Below, one piece after another: positions 34,887 to 45,400 of a stretch of 64,000 nucleotides of DNA; position 1 is the stretch's first letter; every line of letters starts with the position of its first letter. Origin of the DNA: Legionella sp. (GTDB lineage Bacteria > Pseudomonadota > Gammaproteobacteria > Legionellales > Legionellaceae). The position numbers and the translations under genes are program-made. The DNA lies in assembly GCA_013911415.1 (NCBI GenBank), contig JACETI010000007.1:1-64000 (forward strand), given 5' to 3'. The notes under the pieces are model-generated. The model made no database searches. It saw nothing but the letters and a program-made list of their open reading frames with translations, and was not told where the DNA came from.

Positions 34887-35642
34887 TTGAGCGCTGTTGT
34901 GAACGCTAAAGAGAATCATTCAGGCATTTATCTATTGCCCAATCTTTTAACTACCGCGAGTTTATTTGCTGCGTTTTATTCCATCGTAGCCTCACTCGAA
35001 ATGCATTATGAATCTGCAGTGATAGCTATTTTTATTGGCATGCTAGCAGACGGTTTAGACGGCCGAATTGCTCGTCTAATGAACACTCAAACTGCGTTTG
35101 GGGCTCAATACGATAGCTTATCAGACATGGTAACTTTTGGTGTTGCACCTTCATTACTTTTGTACCGTTGGAATTTAATGGGACTTGGTAAAATAGGCTG
35201 GCTCGTTGCTTTTATCTACACAGCGGCAGTTGCCTTACGTTTAGCGCGTTTTAATAGCAAAAGTGCAAACCTGGATACACGTTATTTTCACGGACTTGCT
35301 TGCCCAGCGGCGGCGGCCATTCTATCTGCCTGGGTATGGGTCTGCTATCAGAATCAGCTACAATCCACGGCAATGGCCGTTTTAACAGCGCTCATCACTG
35401 TTATTATGGCGCTGCTGATGGTAAGTAGCATCCGATATTACAGCTTTAAGGACGTCGACTTTAAAGGGAAAGTGCCTTTTCTTTATTTATTAATTATTGT
35501 GGTTCTCTTCGTTGCTATTGCCGCCAACCCTTCTCTTGTATTGTTTCTTGCAGCGCTTCTTTACGCACTATCAGGCCCAATACAAACGCTTTTTACCATT
35601 CAGCGCATCCGCAGGCAACGGTTAAGATCACGCTCGGAGTAA
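34887..35642 (+). CDS. pssA: CDP-diacylglycerol-serine O-phosphatidyltransferase
   Basis: Makes phosphatidylserine from CDP-diacylglycerol and serine, the precursor of phosphatidylethanolamine, in the inner membrane. The 251-aa protein is the integral membrane, type II PssA, unlike the soluble E. coli enzyme. The CDP-alcohol phosphotransferase signature DG-x2-AR-x8-G-x3-D-x3-D spans DGLDGRIAR to YDSLSD (residues about 54-80), and about eight hydrophobic helices follow. The TTG at 34887 or the GTG at 34899 are the only start candidates close to the conserved IYLLPNLLTTASLF; neither has a clear ribosome-binding site. Confidence 0.93.
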   Translation: MSAVVNAKENHSGIYLLPNLLTTASLFAAFYSIVASLEMHYESAVIAIFIGMLADGLDGRIARLMNTQTAFGAQYDSLSDMVTFGVAPSLLLYRWNLMGLGKIGWLVAFIYTAAVALRLARFNSKSANLDTRYFHGLACPAAAAILSAWVWVCYQNQLQSTAMAVLTALITVIMALLMVSSIRYYSFKDVDFKGKVPFLYLLIIVVLFVAIAANPSLVLFLAALLYALSGPIQTLFTIQRIRRQRLRSRSE

Positions 35643-35672
35643 GGCTCTCAATCTCAGCATTAGGTACGGTTT

Positions 35673-37712
35673 ATGGACAAAGAAATGGTATGGAAACCAA
35701 CAAAACCTTTCGCAACCCGCCTTTGGGCATTTATGCAAGAGGTCAATCGGAGGCATGGTATTTTCCGAGAGAATAATCTTGATTTTGCCCATATATCTCA
35801 AAACAATGCATTAACGCCAGAAAATCATCCGACAAATGACAACAATGAGAAACAATTATCGGCGTTATATAACGTACTTTACGACTGGTCCATCGAAGAA
35901 CCGGCGCCCTTTTGGGAAACTCTGTGTCACTTTTTTGAATTGACCTTTGATACTCCCCCAGAAGCGATATTAGTGCCAAAAAAACACATGGTGGACACAC
36001 AATGGTTTCAAGGGGCTCGATTTAACTTTGCGGAAAAACTGCTAAGCCGAAATGATGATCATACGGCCCTTATAAGCATTGATGAACAAGGAAATCGTCG
36101 TCTGCTGTCCTATGCGGGACTTTACGCGCAAGTAGCAGCATGCGCAGCCGGGTTAAAAGCAGCGGGCGTTGCGGTAGGCGATCGCATTGCTGCTGTGATG
36201 CCCAATACCGCTGAAACCATAGTGGCCATGCTAGCAACCACCTCTTTAGGTGCTATTTGGTCTTCTTGCTCACCCGATTTTGGCGTGCAAGCGCTCGTGG
36301 ATCGTATCGGTCAAATCAGCCCTAAAATTTTATTTATTACCGATGGTCATTGGTACCTTGGAAAAGCACATTCTGCCCAAGAAAAGCTAACAGGCTTATA
36401 CCAGGCTCTGCCTTCCCTCCAAAAAATCATCGTTTGCCCCAACCTAAATATCGCCCTGGAGCTCCAGTCATTTTTTAATGTGGTTTATTGGAAAGATTTT
36501 TTAGATCCTACTATTAAACATTGTAATTTCGTATCCCTCCCTTTTTCTCACCCTCTGTATATATTGTTCTCCTCAGGAACAACCGGTAAACCAAAATGCT
36601 TGGTCCATAGCGCTGGTGGAACCCTGTTGCAACATTTAAAAGAATTGGGTCTACATACCAATCTTAAACCCAATGATAATCTTTTGTTCTATACCACTTG
36701 TGGATGGATGATGTGGCATTGGAGCATCTCAGCATTAGCGCTAGGATCTACCCTTACTCTTTACGACGGCGCACCGACCTACCCTAATAACAAACGCTTG
36801 TTTGAACTCCTGGTTGATGAAAAGGTGACAGTTTTTGGAACAAGTGCAAAATTTATATCGAGCATTGAAAAATCTGATCTGCAACCTTCTGCCCATTTTT
36901 CTTTCCCCAAGTTACGCACCATTCTTTCCACCGGATCACCCTTATTACCTCAACATTATGATTTTGTTTACCGTTCGGTTAAATCGGACGTGCAACTTTG
37001 TTCAATTTCTGGGGGGACTGATATTATTTCTTGTTTTGCTTTAGGAAACCCCCTCCTACCGGTTTATCGAGGTGAGTTGCAAGGCGCAGGTCTCGGCATG
37101 GCTGTTAATGTATTCAACGAACAAGGAAAGCCAGTACGAGAACAGCGAGGAGAACTTGTATGCACCAAAGCTTTTCCTTCTATGCCGCTTGGTTTCTGGG
37201 GCGACATAAATAAAGAGCGTTACATAAACACCTATTTTTCAAGGTTTCCTGGTGTTTGGTGTCAAGGAGATTTTGCAGAGCTTACCCCGCACAATGGCGT
37301 GATCATTTATGGCCGATCCGATACTACCTTAAACGCAGGTGGCATTCGAATCGGCACCGCAGAAATTTATCGACAGTTGGAAACCATTCCAGAGATCACT
37401 GACGCTGTCGTGGTTGATCAGCCGTGGCTGGATGACACACGTATCATTTTATTTGTGCAACTAAAACAACCCTTGCAACTGGACGAAACCTTGGTAAAGC
37501 ATATTCAAAACACTTTACGTCACCAGGCGTCTCCGCGCCATGTGCCGGCTAAGATCCTTCAAGTGCCCGAAATCCCTCGCACGATTAACGGTAAAATCGT
37601 AGAAAAAGCAGTGCGCGATGCCGTACAAGGGCACGCCATTGAAAATATGGGCGCGCTCGCAAATCCAGAAGCATTAAATTACTTTAAGCAACGTGAAGAA
37701 TTACTTTCATAA
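35673..37712 (+). CDS. Acetoacetyl-CoA synthetase
   Basis: ATP-dependent activation of acetoacetate to acetoacetyl-CoA (679 aa, family-typical). Visible: AMP-binding motif YILFSSGTTGKPKCLVHSAGG, the acetoacetate/acetate group segment TTCGWMMWHWSISAL, GGTDIISCF, the hinge YGRSDTTLNAGGIRIGTAEIY, and the catalytic lysine in RTINGKIVEKAV. ATG 35673 starts 30 bases after pssA. It would recover acetoacetate produced by fumarylacetoacetase; some members serve polyhydroxybutyrate or leucine catabolism instead. Acetate as substrate is less likely given the total length and the AACS-specific N-terminus. Confidence 0.93.
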   Translation: MDKEMVWKPTKPFATRLWAFMQEVNRRHGIFRENNLDFAHISQNNALTPENHPTNDNNEKQLSALYNVLYDWSIEEPAPFWETLCHFFELTFDTPPEAILVPKKHMVDTQWFQGARFNFAEKLLSRNDDHTALISIDEQGNRRLLSYAGLYAQVAACAAGLKAAGVAVGDRIAAVMPNTAETIVAMLATTSLGAIWSSCSPDFGVQALVDRIGQISPKILFITDGHWYLGKAHSAQEKLTGLYQALPSLQKIIVCPNLNIALELQSFFNVVYWKDFLDPTIKHCNFVSLPFSHPLYILFSSGTTGKPKCLVHSAGGTLLQHLKELGLHTNLKPNDNLLFYTTCGWMMWHWSISALALGSTLTLYDGAPTYPNNKRLFELLVDEKVTVFGTSAKFISSIEKSDLQPSAHFSFPKLRTILSTGSPLLPQHYDFVYRSVKSDVQLCSISGGTDIISCFALGNPLLPVYRGELQGAGLGMAVNVFNEQGKPVREQRGELVCTKAFPSMPLGFWGDINKERYINTYFSRFPGVWCQGDFAELTPHNGVIIYGRSDTTLNAGGIRIGTAEIYRQLETIPEITDAVVVDQPWLDDTRIILFVQLKQPLQLDETLVKHIQNTLRHQASPRHVPAKILQVPEIPRTINGKIVEKAVRDAVQGHAIENMGALANPEALNYFKQREELLS

Positions 37713-37802
37713 GCCATTTGGGGGCCAGCTGTTTCTAAAGTGCGCCCCTTCATATTGACTATTAATTGAGTTATTTGATATTAAATATAATAAGTCTTTT
37801 AA

Positions 37803-38231
37803 TTAACGCACAGATGCAATGGCATTTGAGATACTACCGCCTCTTATCGGAGGAGTAAGCGTTAGCGCCACGTACCCTTCTGTTGTTGAGTAGCGGCAAG
37901 TCCATCGACGAAGTGGACCCATTTCCGGCCCCACAACGTATTGTAACGACTTCAAACTGGCTAATCCCTTCTCTTTGGCGTCCTCGGCGGAATAAGCCTT
38001 GATATTTCCAACCACAAAGGTCCAAGTATGGGTCGTACCGTAAGGTTCTGTGAAATTAGCGGAGAACCACAAGCCCGGGGTTGACATTTCAGCCGTCAAA
38101 TCTTCCAGGTTAGCATTTTGCAAAGCGGCTACACTTGGGCATGCATTAGGCACTATTTGAGGCGCAGCGATTGTCGTTTGACCTAGGCTTAAACTAAACG
38201 GTAATGCTGCAATTGCAAGAAATTTTCTCAT
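37803..38231 (-). CDS. Small secreted protein, possibly DUF4949-like
   Basis: A 142-aa protein with a clear Sec signal peptide (MRKFLAIAALPFSLSLG, cut near AAP at 23-24). The mature part has two cysteines, in NACPSV and RWTCRYS, likely disulfide-bonded, and a Trp/Tyr-rich beta pattern. GAAGGAGATT lies upstream of ATG 38231. It resembles small periplasmic proteins widespread in Legionellales, perhaps the DUF4949 family, but this is a recollection of pattern rather than a firm match. Function unknown. Isolated gene convergent with the CoA synthetase. Confidence 0.65.
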   Translation of the reverse strand: MRKFLAIAALPFSLSLGQTTIAAPQIVPNACPSVAALQNANLEDLTAEMSTPGLWFSANFTEPYGTTHTWTFVVGNIKAYSAEDAKEKGLASLKSLQYVVGPEMGPLRRWTCRYSTTEGYVALTLTPPIRGGSISNAIASVR

Positions 38232-38509
38232 GGAATAATCTCCTTCTAACTTTTTAATGAAGCAGGCAATTAACCCACATTCTAAGGTATTTCAAGAAAA
38301 CCTAAGCTCAACGCATGTTAGCTAACTTTATCAGAATCCACAATGACGTCAGAAGTGCTTTTGCTCTCCCAGTCAAAAGATAAATGACACTCAACCGTCA
38401 ATCTATCAGTGCTAAAACTTTGCATAAATGAACTTTATAAAATCAATAAACTTGCTTTTTGACTTTTTTTATTTAAAATGGATCAAATTAATGATTTTGT
38501 GAGATATCA

Positions 38510-39163
38510 ATGAACCCCTATTTAGAACAAATTCTACAACAACTCACTGATTATCAATCCCGTAAAATTCTTCCGGTAAGACAAACAGGAAACGTTATGC
38601 CGAGTTATGCAACAAATATGGAACAACTTGCAGCACAACTGAGATCACTCCAAGAACTCACTTGCAACTCAGTTTACACATTGTTAGAACACTCATTGAC
38701 CGCGCAACTAACAAAGCAGCAAACCTCTACAACCAAGTTTCTAGTAGAAGAAGCGCAAGCTGTTTGTTCTAAAAACAATGACCAAAATCACTTAAAATCA
38801 TCGTCCAAATCGCTCAAGAAGCACTCGGTAAATTCATCAAACCAGCTGATTCTTTCCAATGAATCCGAAAGCCAAGGTTTCTATGAACAAAAAATATCGC
38901 TCTTTGTAGAAATGCTTGCCTCTGGTCAAAAAAAACAAATATCAAACAAGTCTCTAAAAAATTTATTAGCACAAAAAAAGAAAGAAGCGAAAGAAATCAG
39001 TACCTGTTTAGGTAAGCGCCAAGCTGCCGAAGAGATTTATCCTGATCTTGAGCAACAGCCAATATCCGTGGCTATAAACGGAGGTTTTTTTGCTGTGCCT
39101 ACAACCAGAAATGCCTTTATAGACAGAACTAATTCCGACAGCATGACCCCTTTTAAGAAGTAG
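38510..39163 (+). CDS. Orphan 217-aa Lys/Ser/Gln-rich protein
   Basis: No family was recognised. The first 70 residues are helical and Gln/Leu-rich (YLEQILQQLTDYQSRK), the middle (80-120) is a Ser/Lys/Asn low-complexity stretch, and 125-175 looks helical again with a Lys run (LLAQKKKEAKEI). There is no signal peptide or membrane segment. A TTGACT at about 38458-38463 could be a -35, but no good -10 follows. The upstream TTAA elements do not have the 11-bp PmrA spacing. An accessory or effector-like gene by context only. Confidence 0.6.
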   Translation: MNPYLEQILQQLTDYQSRKILPVRQTGNVMPSYATNMEQLAAQLRSLQELTCNSVYTLLEHSLTAQLTKQQTSTTKFLVEEAQAVCSKNNDQNHLKSSSKSLKKHSVNSSNQLILSNESESQGFYEQKISLFVEMLASGQKKQISNKSLKNLLAQKKKEAKEISTCLGKRQAAEEIYPDLEQQPISVAINGGFFAVPTTRNAFIDRTNSDSMTPFKK

Positions 39164-39315
39164 AATTTCTTTTATTTACACATTAAAAAAAATCTATCCT
39201 GGAGAAAAGCACACAACAAAGTCGACCAAAAATTCTGATAGGCAATTCCGACCTTCAGAAGTTAATTCTTCGATGATAAAACAATTGCATGCGTGCAAGT
39301 AGGCATTGTGCATTC

Positions 39316-39356
39316 GGCATCTGATTTAGAAAGTAGTCACTTTCAAATCAGATGCC
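39316..39356. terminator. Long near-perfect hairpin between convergent genes
   Basis: GGCATCTGATTT (39316-39327) pairs with AAATCAGATGCC (39345-39356); inside, GAAAGT pairs with ACTTTC around a 4-nt AGTC loop, giving 18 bp with one bulged A. A six-T run starts seven bases after the stem on the plus strand. It likely ends the 217-aa gene and may also serve the giant gene from the other side. Confidence 0.6.
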
Positions 39357-39410
39357 AATAAATTTTTTCACATTAGTATCCGCGTATTTCTCTTTTCTAA
39401 AGCAATTCTA

Positions 39411-42400
39411 TTACGGGATCACAAGGCCAATGGGGTTATTAAAGCCGGTTGAATTACCCGTAGTATAAGTTAGGGCACCAGTGCTTTGATCAATCGAAAA
39501 CCACCTTACCCCCCCCGCTGTATCTTGATTAGATGCGTAAAGGTAGGTTCCTGCTCGATTTATGACTAACCCGCCATAGGTATCCGCGGTCGTCCCGGTT
39601 GTATTGCAATCAGTAAGATCATTTCCAGTAATCTTACAGTACCATATTCTGCCTACAGTTGTATTCGCAGTAACATAGAGAATAGTGCCTGCTGGATTTA
39701 TAGCAATGCCTCGAGGCGAGGTGAAAGAGTAATTCTGCATTAACCTACAACTATTAAATAAACCGGTACTTTGATTAATGGTGCAATAATAGACCGCATC
39801 ATTACTGTAAGAAGTGATATAAGCCGCTGTTTTAGCCGGATTGATTACCATAAAGCGCGGGTTATTGATAGTCATTGAATTTGCCGTACAAGTTCCTAAA
39901 CTACCATTCCCTGTGATCGGGCCGCACCTAAAGACTTTATCTCCATCATAACTGCCCACCATCATATATTCCAGGCCACCCGTCGTAACGTAATCAGCAA
40001 TTGCCGAAGGGAATGTGTTCCCAGTTGGAAGGTTTCCTGCCAAACCTTCACAAGTGTCTGTCAACTCACCATTACTAAGTTTTACTGGGCAACTATTAAC
40101 ACGTCGGACTGTTGAGCTTCCGCCTGTAAGATACAGATATGTCCCATCTGCCGTGAATGCGCCTGCCGTAGGAAAAATCGAATTTCTACTATCTGAGAAT
40201 ATACCCGCTGATAAATCCCCGCTACTCGTTTCAAGTCCTCGAACAAAAACTTGTTGCCCATCGGTATCTCCGACAATCGCCACATAGAGGTTATTCACAA
40301 CACAATTCACATTAACAATAATATTGCTGGATACAACATTTCCAGAACCGCTGACAGCACCGCAATACAATCCATCTCGTACACTCGAGTTTCTAACAGC
40401 AACAGAATATGTGCCACCTTTCGCTATTCCAGCAGGATATTTGTACGAGGTTTGACCCGCTGTCAGATTTGTAGACTGTGCATTATTGGTGACTATTATT
40501 CCTGCCAACGAAAAACGGGTGGGATTGTTAATCGCTATTGTAACGGTCGCAAGCACATTTACCACTATCGTAGGCGTACCGGTTATTGAACCTAGACTAG
40601 CAGTGACATTTGTTGGACCTATCACTGAACCGCCAGTAATAACACCATTAGTTATGGAGACACCGTTTGCAACACTGGAGTTCCATGTTACGGTGTTTGT
40701 CAAATTAGCGGTTGAACCATCGCTGTATCTGCCCGTAGCCGTAAGCGCATTCAACGAGGCGCCTGAATTAACGGTGAGTGGAGTGGTGGTCGGTGTGATA
40801 GCAATAGACACTAATCGGGGCGGCACAGTACCCACGGTACCGGTACCACTGATCGAACCTAAGGTCGCGGCCATGCTAGTATTGGGGGTGGGATCGACGC
40901 CTGTAGCTGTTAATACGCCTTGAGTTCCTGACGTATTGCTAATTCTTGCGATATTCGTGTTGCCTGTAGACCAGGTGACACTGGTAGTGATATAAGCTGT
41001 TGACTGATCGGAATAAGTGCCCTCTGCTTGTAGTTGAGTATTATCACCTACAGCGAGATTCGTGACAGAACTTGGAATTATTTTAATAGATTTTAAGACC
41101 GGTGCGGTCACATTTATAGTGGGTTGGTTGACAGTAGCTACTTCTACGCTACCAAGTTTAGCATTCACCGTCGTACCCGAGCCTATATTAGTTCCAGTGA
41201 CAAGCCCTACAGTATTTATATTCAAAAAGCTCGTGCTAGATGGAAGCCAGGTCACTAGCGAGGATATGTCTCGTACTGAACTATCGCTATACGTACCTCT
41301 CGCAGTCAACTGCAGGGTGTTCCCTTTGGCAACGCTGCTAACAGGGGTATCTGGTGGGCCAGGTACAATCGCGATGGATGTCAAGGTAGCATTCGTTACC
41401 GAAACCGTTCCATTGCCTACGATGGCGCCCAGAGTAGCTTTTGTTGTGGTCGGATTCGGATTAGCGTTAACGCCTGTTACTACACCTTGGCTTCCGGATG
41501 CGTTACTAATCGTTGCAATAGTCTGATCGCCCGTCTCCCAGAATACACTTGTGGTTAGGTCGAGTTTACTATTATCTGTGTAGGTACCTTGTGCCATTAA
41601 CGGCACCGTAGCACCTGGCGACGTCGCTGCAGCCGCAGGCATAATATCTATTTGGGTTAATTCTGCAGGTGTAACCGTTACCTTTCCGTTGCCAACGACA
41701 GTTCCCAGCGTTGCGGTAGTCCGAATATCTGTGCCGACGGCCTTTGCCGTCAACAGTCCTTGACTGCCGTCAGCGTTGCTAATGGTAATGAGGTTATCAT
41801 CGCCGGTGGTCCAACTGACTACGTTGGTGATATAGGGCATGCTGCCGTCTGTGTATTTGCCTTGGGCCTGAAGTTGCGTTGTTCTACCTGCAGCCAATGA
41901 AGTATTGTCAGGAATGACCGTAATTTCTAAGAGCAGTGGCGCAGTCACATCAACTATTCCGTTGGTTTCGATAGTTCCTAATTTGGCTTTCATCGTCGTG
42001 GTATTTTGTGAAACGCCGTAAAGCACACCTGAAGAACTTATTGTAGCAATGGCTGAGCTGCCTGTGCTCCAAGTAACACTATTGGTGATGTCCAATTCGG
42101 TTTGATCAGTATACAAGCCCTCTGCCTTTAGTGGTGTAGTCGTGCCCGCCGCAACCGACGCGCTGCTTGAAGGTAAAATGGTTATGTTAACCAGCTCGGC
42201 CGGTGTTACTGTTACATCCCGCTCACCAACAATATCACCTAAAGTTGCCGTAACTTTTGTGCCTCCACCATCATGTTTAACCCCAGTTAATATCCCTTGA
42301 GTACCTACATCATTACTCACGACGGCGACGTTCTGATCATTTGTTCCCCAGCTAACGCTGTTGGTCAAATCAACCTTCGTATTATCTGTATAGGTGGCCT

Positions 42401-45400
42401 CAGCCAACAGTGAAGTCGATTTTCCAGCCACCACTGAAATCATTGTGGGATAAATATCAATTTGTTTCACAACCGCTGGCCCTACGCTAACGGTTAAACT
42501 ACCCTCGACTGCGCCGAACGTCGCTATAATATCTGTACTACCGGTAGAGGCCACGGCTGTTAGTAAGCCCTTGAGGCCAAAGATGTTACTCACGCTTGCA
42601 ACCATCGGATCAAGTGAACGCCATTCCGATGTGGAGGTTAAATCAGCTGTTGTCAGATCACTATAGACACCCGTGGCTGTAAGATTCCTTGTGTCCCCTT
42701 TAGGCAAACCACTTACTGCAGGGGTAATATCAATCCTATCTAATACAGGTGGTGCTACAGTGATAGTAGCTCTTCCAACGACAGTGCCTATCGTTGCAGT
42801 GATATCTGTTTCTCCAGATGATGCAGCCGCAATTACGATACCATAACTTCCTGACATATTACTGATCTGAGCAATATCGGTATCTTCGGTTGCCCAAGTT
42901 ACTGTGTTTGTTAAATTTTCTTTTATATTATCAGTATAAGTACCCTCAGCAGCCATCTGTTGTGTCCTACCTCGCGGTAAATTTTCAATAGGGTCCGGGG
43001 TGACTGTTATTGTAGTTAATCGAGCGGGGTCTACCTGCACACTACCCGTTGCATCGGCAACGCCGATTATATTAACGCTCGCTGTCATGGTCGTCGTATT
43101 GCCGTTGTGAGCGACGCCCTTGATTATTCCGCTCCCCGTGCCCGTAACTGTCGCTATGGTTGGATCGCCTGTCGTCCAGGTCACACCACTGGTCAGTAAA
43201 GGCCTTTCATCATCCGTATATGTCCCACGCACATTCACTGTTTCAGTTAGTCCCGCAGTTACCACCACAGATGGAGGCTCTAGCGCTATCGATGTCAGTC
43301 GGGCCGGTGTTACGAGCACCTGGCCGCTGGCAGGGGTCACCCCGGCCACGGTCGCGGTCATCGTTGTCGTATCGCCATTGTGAGCGACGCCTTTGATTAT
43401 TCCGCTTCCCGTGCCCGTAACTGTCGCTATGTCTGAATCACCTGTCGTCCAGGTCACGCCGCTGGTTAATAAAGGCTTTTCATCATCCGTATATGTGCCA
43501 CGCACGTTCACTGTCTCAGTAAGCCCAGCCACTACTGTCACGGATGGAGGCTCCAACGCTATAGACGTCAGTCGGGCCGGTGTTACGAACACCTGCCCGC
43601 TTGCAGGCGTCACCCCCGTTACGGTCGCAGTCATCGTCGTCGTATCGCCATTGTGAGCAACACCTTTAATTATCCCATCCCCCGTGCCTGTAACGGTCGC
43701 TATGGTGGGGTCGCCTGTCGTCCAGGCCACGCCGCTGGTCACTGGCCTCTGTCCGTCCGTGTAAGTGCCTCGCACAACCACTGTCTCAGTTAGTCCCGCA
43801 ATCACAGTTACGGAAGAAGGATCCAGTGCTATTGATATAAGCTCCGCTGGTGTTACATCCACCTGGCCGCTTGCTTCAGACACACCCGTTACATTTGCTC
43901 TCATCGTCGTTGTACCGCCGTTACGAACCACGCCGGTAATTGTTCCCGTACCTGTCCCCGTAACCGTCGCAATATCCGAATCATCTGTCGTCCAGGTCAC
44001 GCCGCTGGTGACCAACCTCTGTCCATCCGTGTACGTCCCCCGCACATTCACCGTCTCGGTTAACCCCGCAACCACAGTTACGGAAGAAGGTTCTAGCGCT
44101 ATTGATATAAGCTCCGCCGGCGTCACATCCACCTGGCCGCTTGCTTCGGACACACCCGTTACATTTGCTCTCATCGTCGTGGTACCGCCGTTACGAACCA
44201 CACCGGTAATTGTTCCCGTACCTGTGCCCGTAACCGTCGCAATATCCGAATCATCTGTCGTCCAGGTCACGCCGCTGGTTATCAGCCTCTGACCATCCGT
44301 ATAAGTGCCCCGCACATTGACCGTTGTCGTTAAGCCCGCAACCACTCTAACAGAGGGAGGTACAAGTTCTATCGAAATCAGCCGAGCCGCTGTCACCTCC
44401 ACCTGGCCGCTTGCTTCTGCAACGCCCGTCACATTTGCTCTCATCGTCGTGGTATCACCGTTGCGAGCGACCCCCGTAATTGTTCCCGTGCCAGAACCTG
44501 TAGCAGTTGCTATTAAAGGATCGTCAGTGCTCCAGGTCACACCGCTTGTCAACAGCTCAGATTCCTGATCCGAATAGGTGCCTCGCACAGCCACTGTCGT
44601 GCTTAAACCTGCAACCACGGTAACAGCAGGAGGCTCCAGCACTATCGATTCCAGTACAGCTGCAGTTACCTCCACTTGGCCGGTGGCAGGAGAAACGCCA
44701 CTAACGCTTGCCGTCATGGTCGTATTATCGCCATTGTGAGCAACACCTCTAATCGTGCCGGTGCCCGTGCCCGTGACTGTCGCTATAGCTGCATCACCGG
44801 TTGTCCAAGTAACACCACTTGTCAGTAAGGGGGTTGTTCCATCGGTGTAAGTGCCTCGGACATTAACGGTCACAGTTCTACCTGCAACAACGCTCACGGA
44901 CGGGGGTTCTAGCGCTATGGATACCAACTCTGCGGGGCCGACATGCATCGGTTGAGCAGTAGCGACGACCGTACCTAAGCTAGCCCCAATATTGGTATCT
45001 CCTTCTGCGATCCCTTTGAGGAGACCTGTACTCGAAATGGTTACTATTTGAGTCGGATCAGACGACCAAGTTACTTGGTTTGATAGATTTGGCCTTGTTC
45101 CATCCGTCATTGTACCTGTCGCTACCAACTGAATTTCTTGACCTAGGGCTATGCTGCTGGGGTCAGCAGTAATCTCAAGGGCGATGAGGACGGGATTAAC
45201 GGTTAGCTGTGTTTGTCCGGTCACGCCATTATAAGTTGCACGAATGGTTGTAGTGATTGTTGATCCATCTTGTCCAAGGCCTAAAGCAAGACCTTGGGAT
45301 CCAACAGCATTTGAGATGGTGGCAACGTTCTGATTCGTTGAAGTCCACGTTACGATCCCAGTAATGTCTTGTTCCGTTCCATCACTAAAGTGACCCGTTG

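Noticed and set aside
43120-44568. Several long plus-strand frames of Val/Pro/Thr-rich sequence
   Set aside because: They are the antisense of the near-identical 270-bp repeats in the giant gene; the periodic sequence keeps the opposite frame open.
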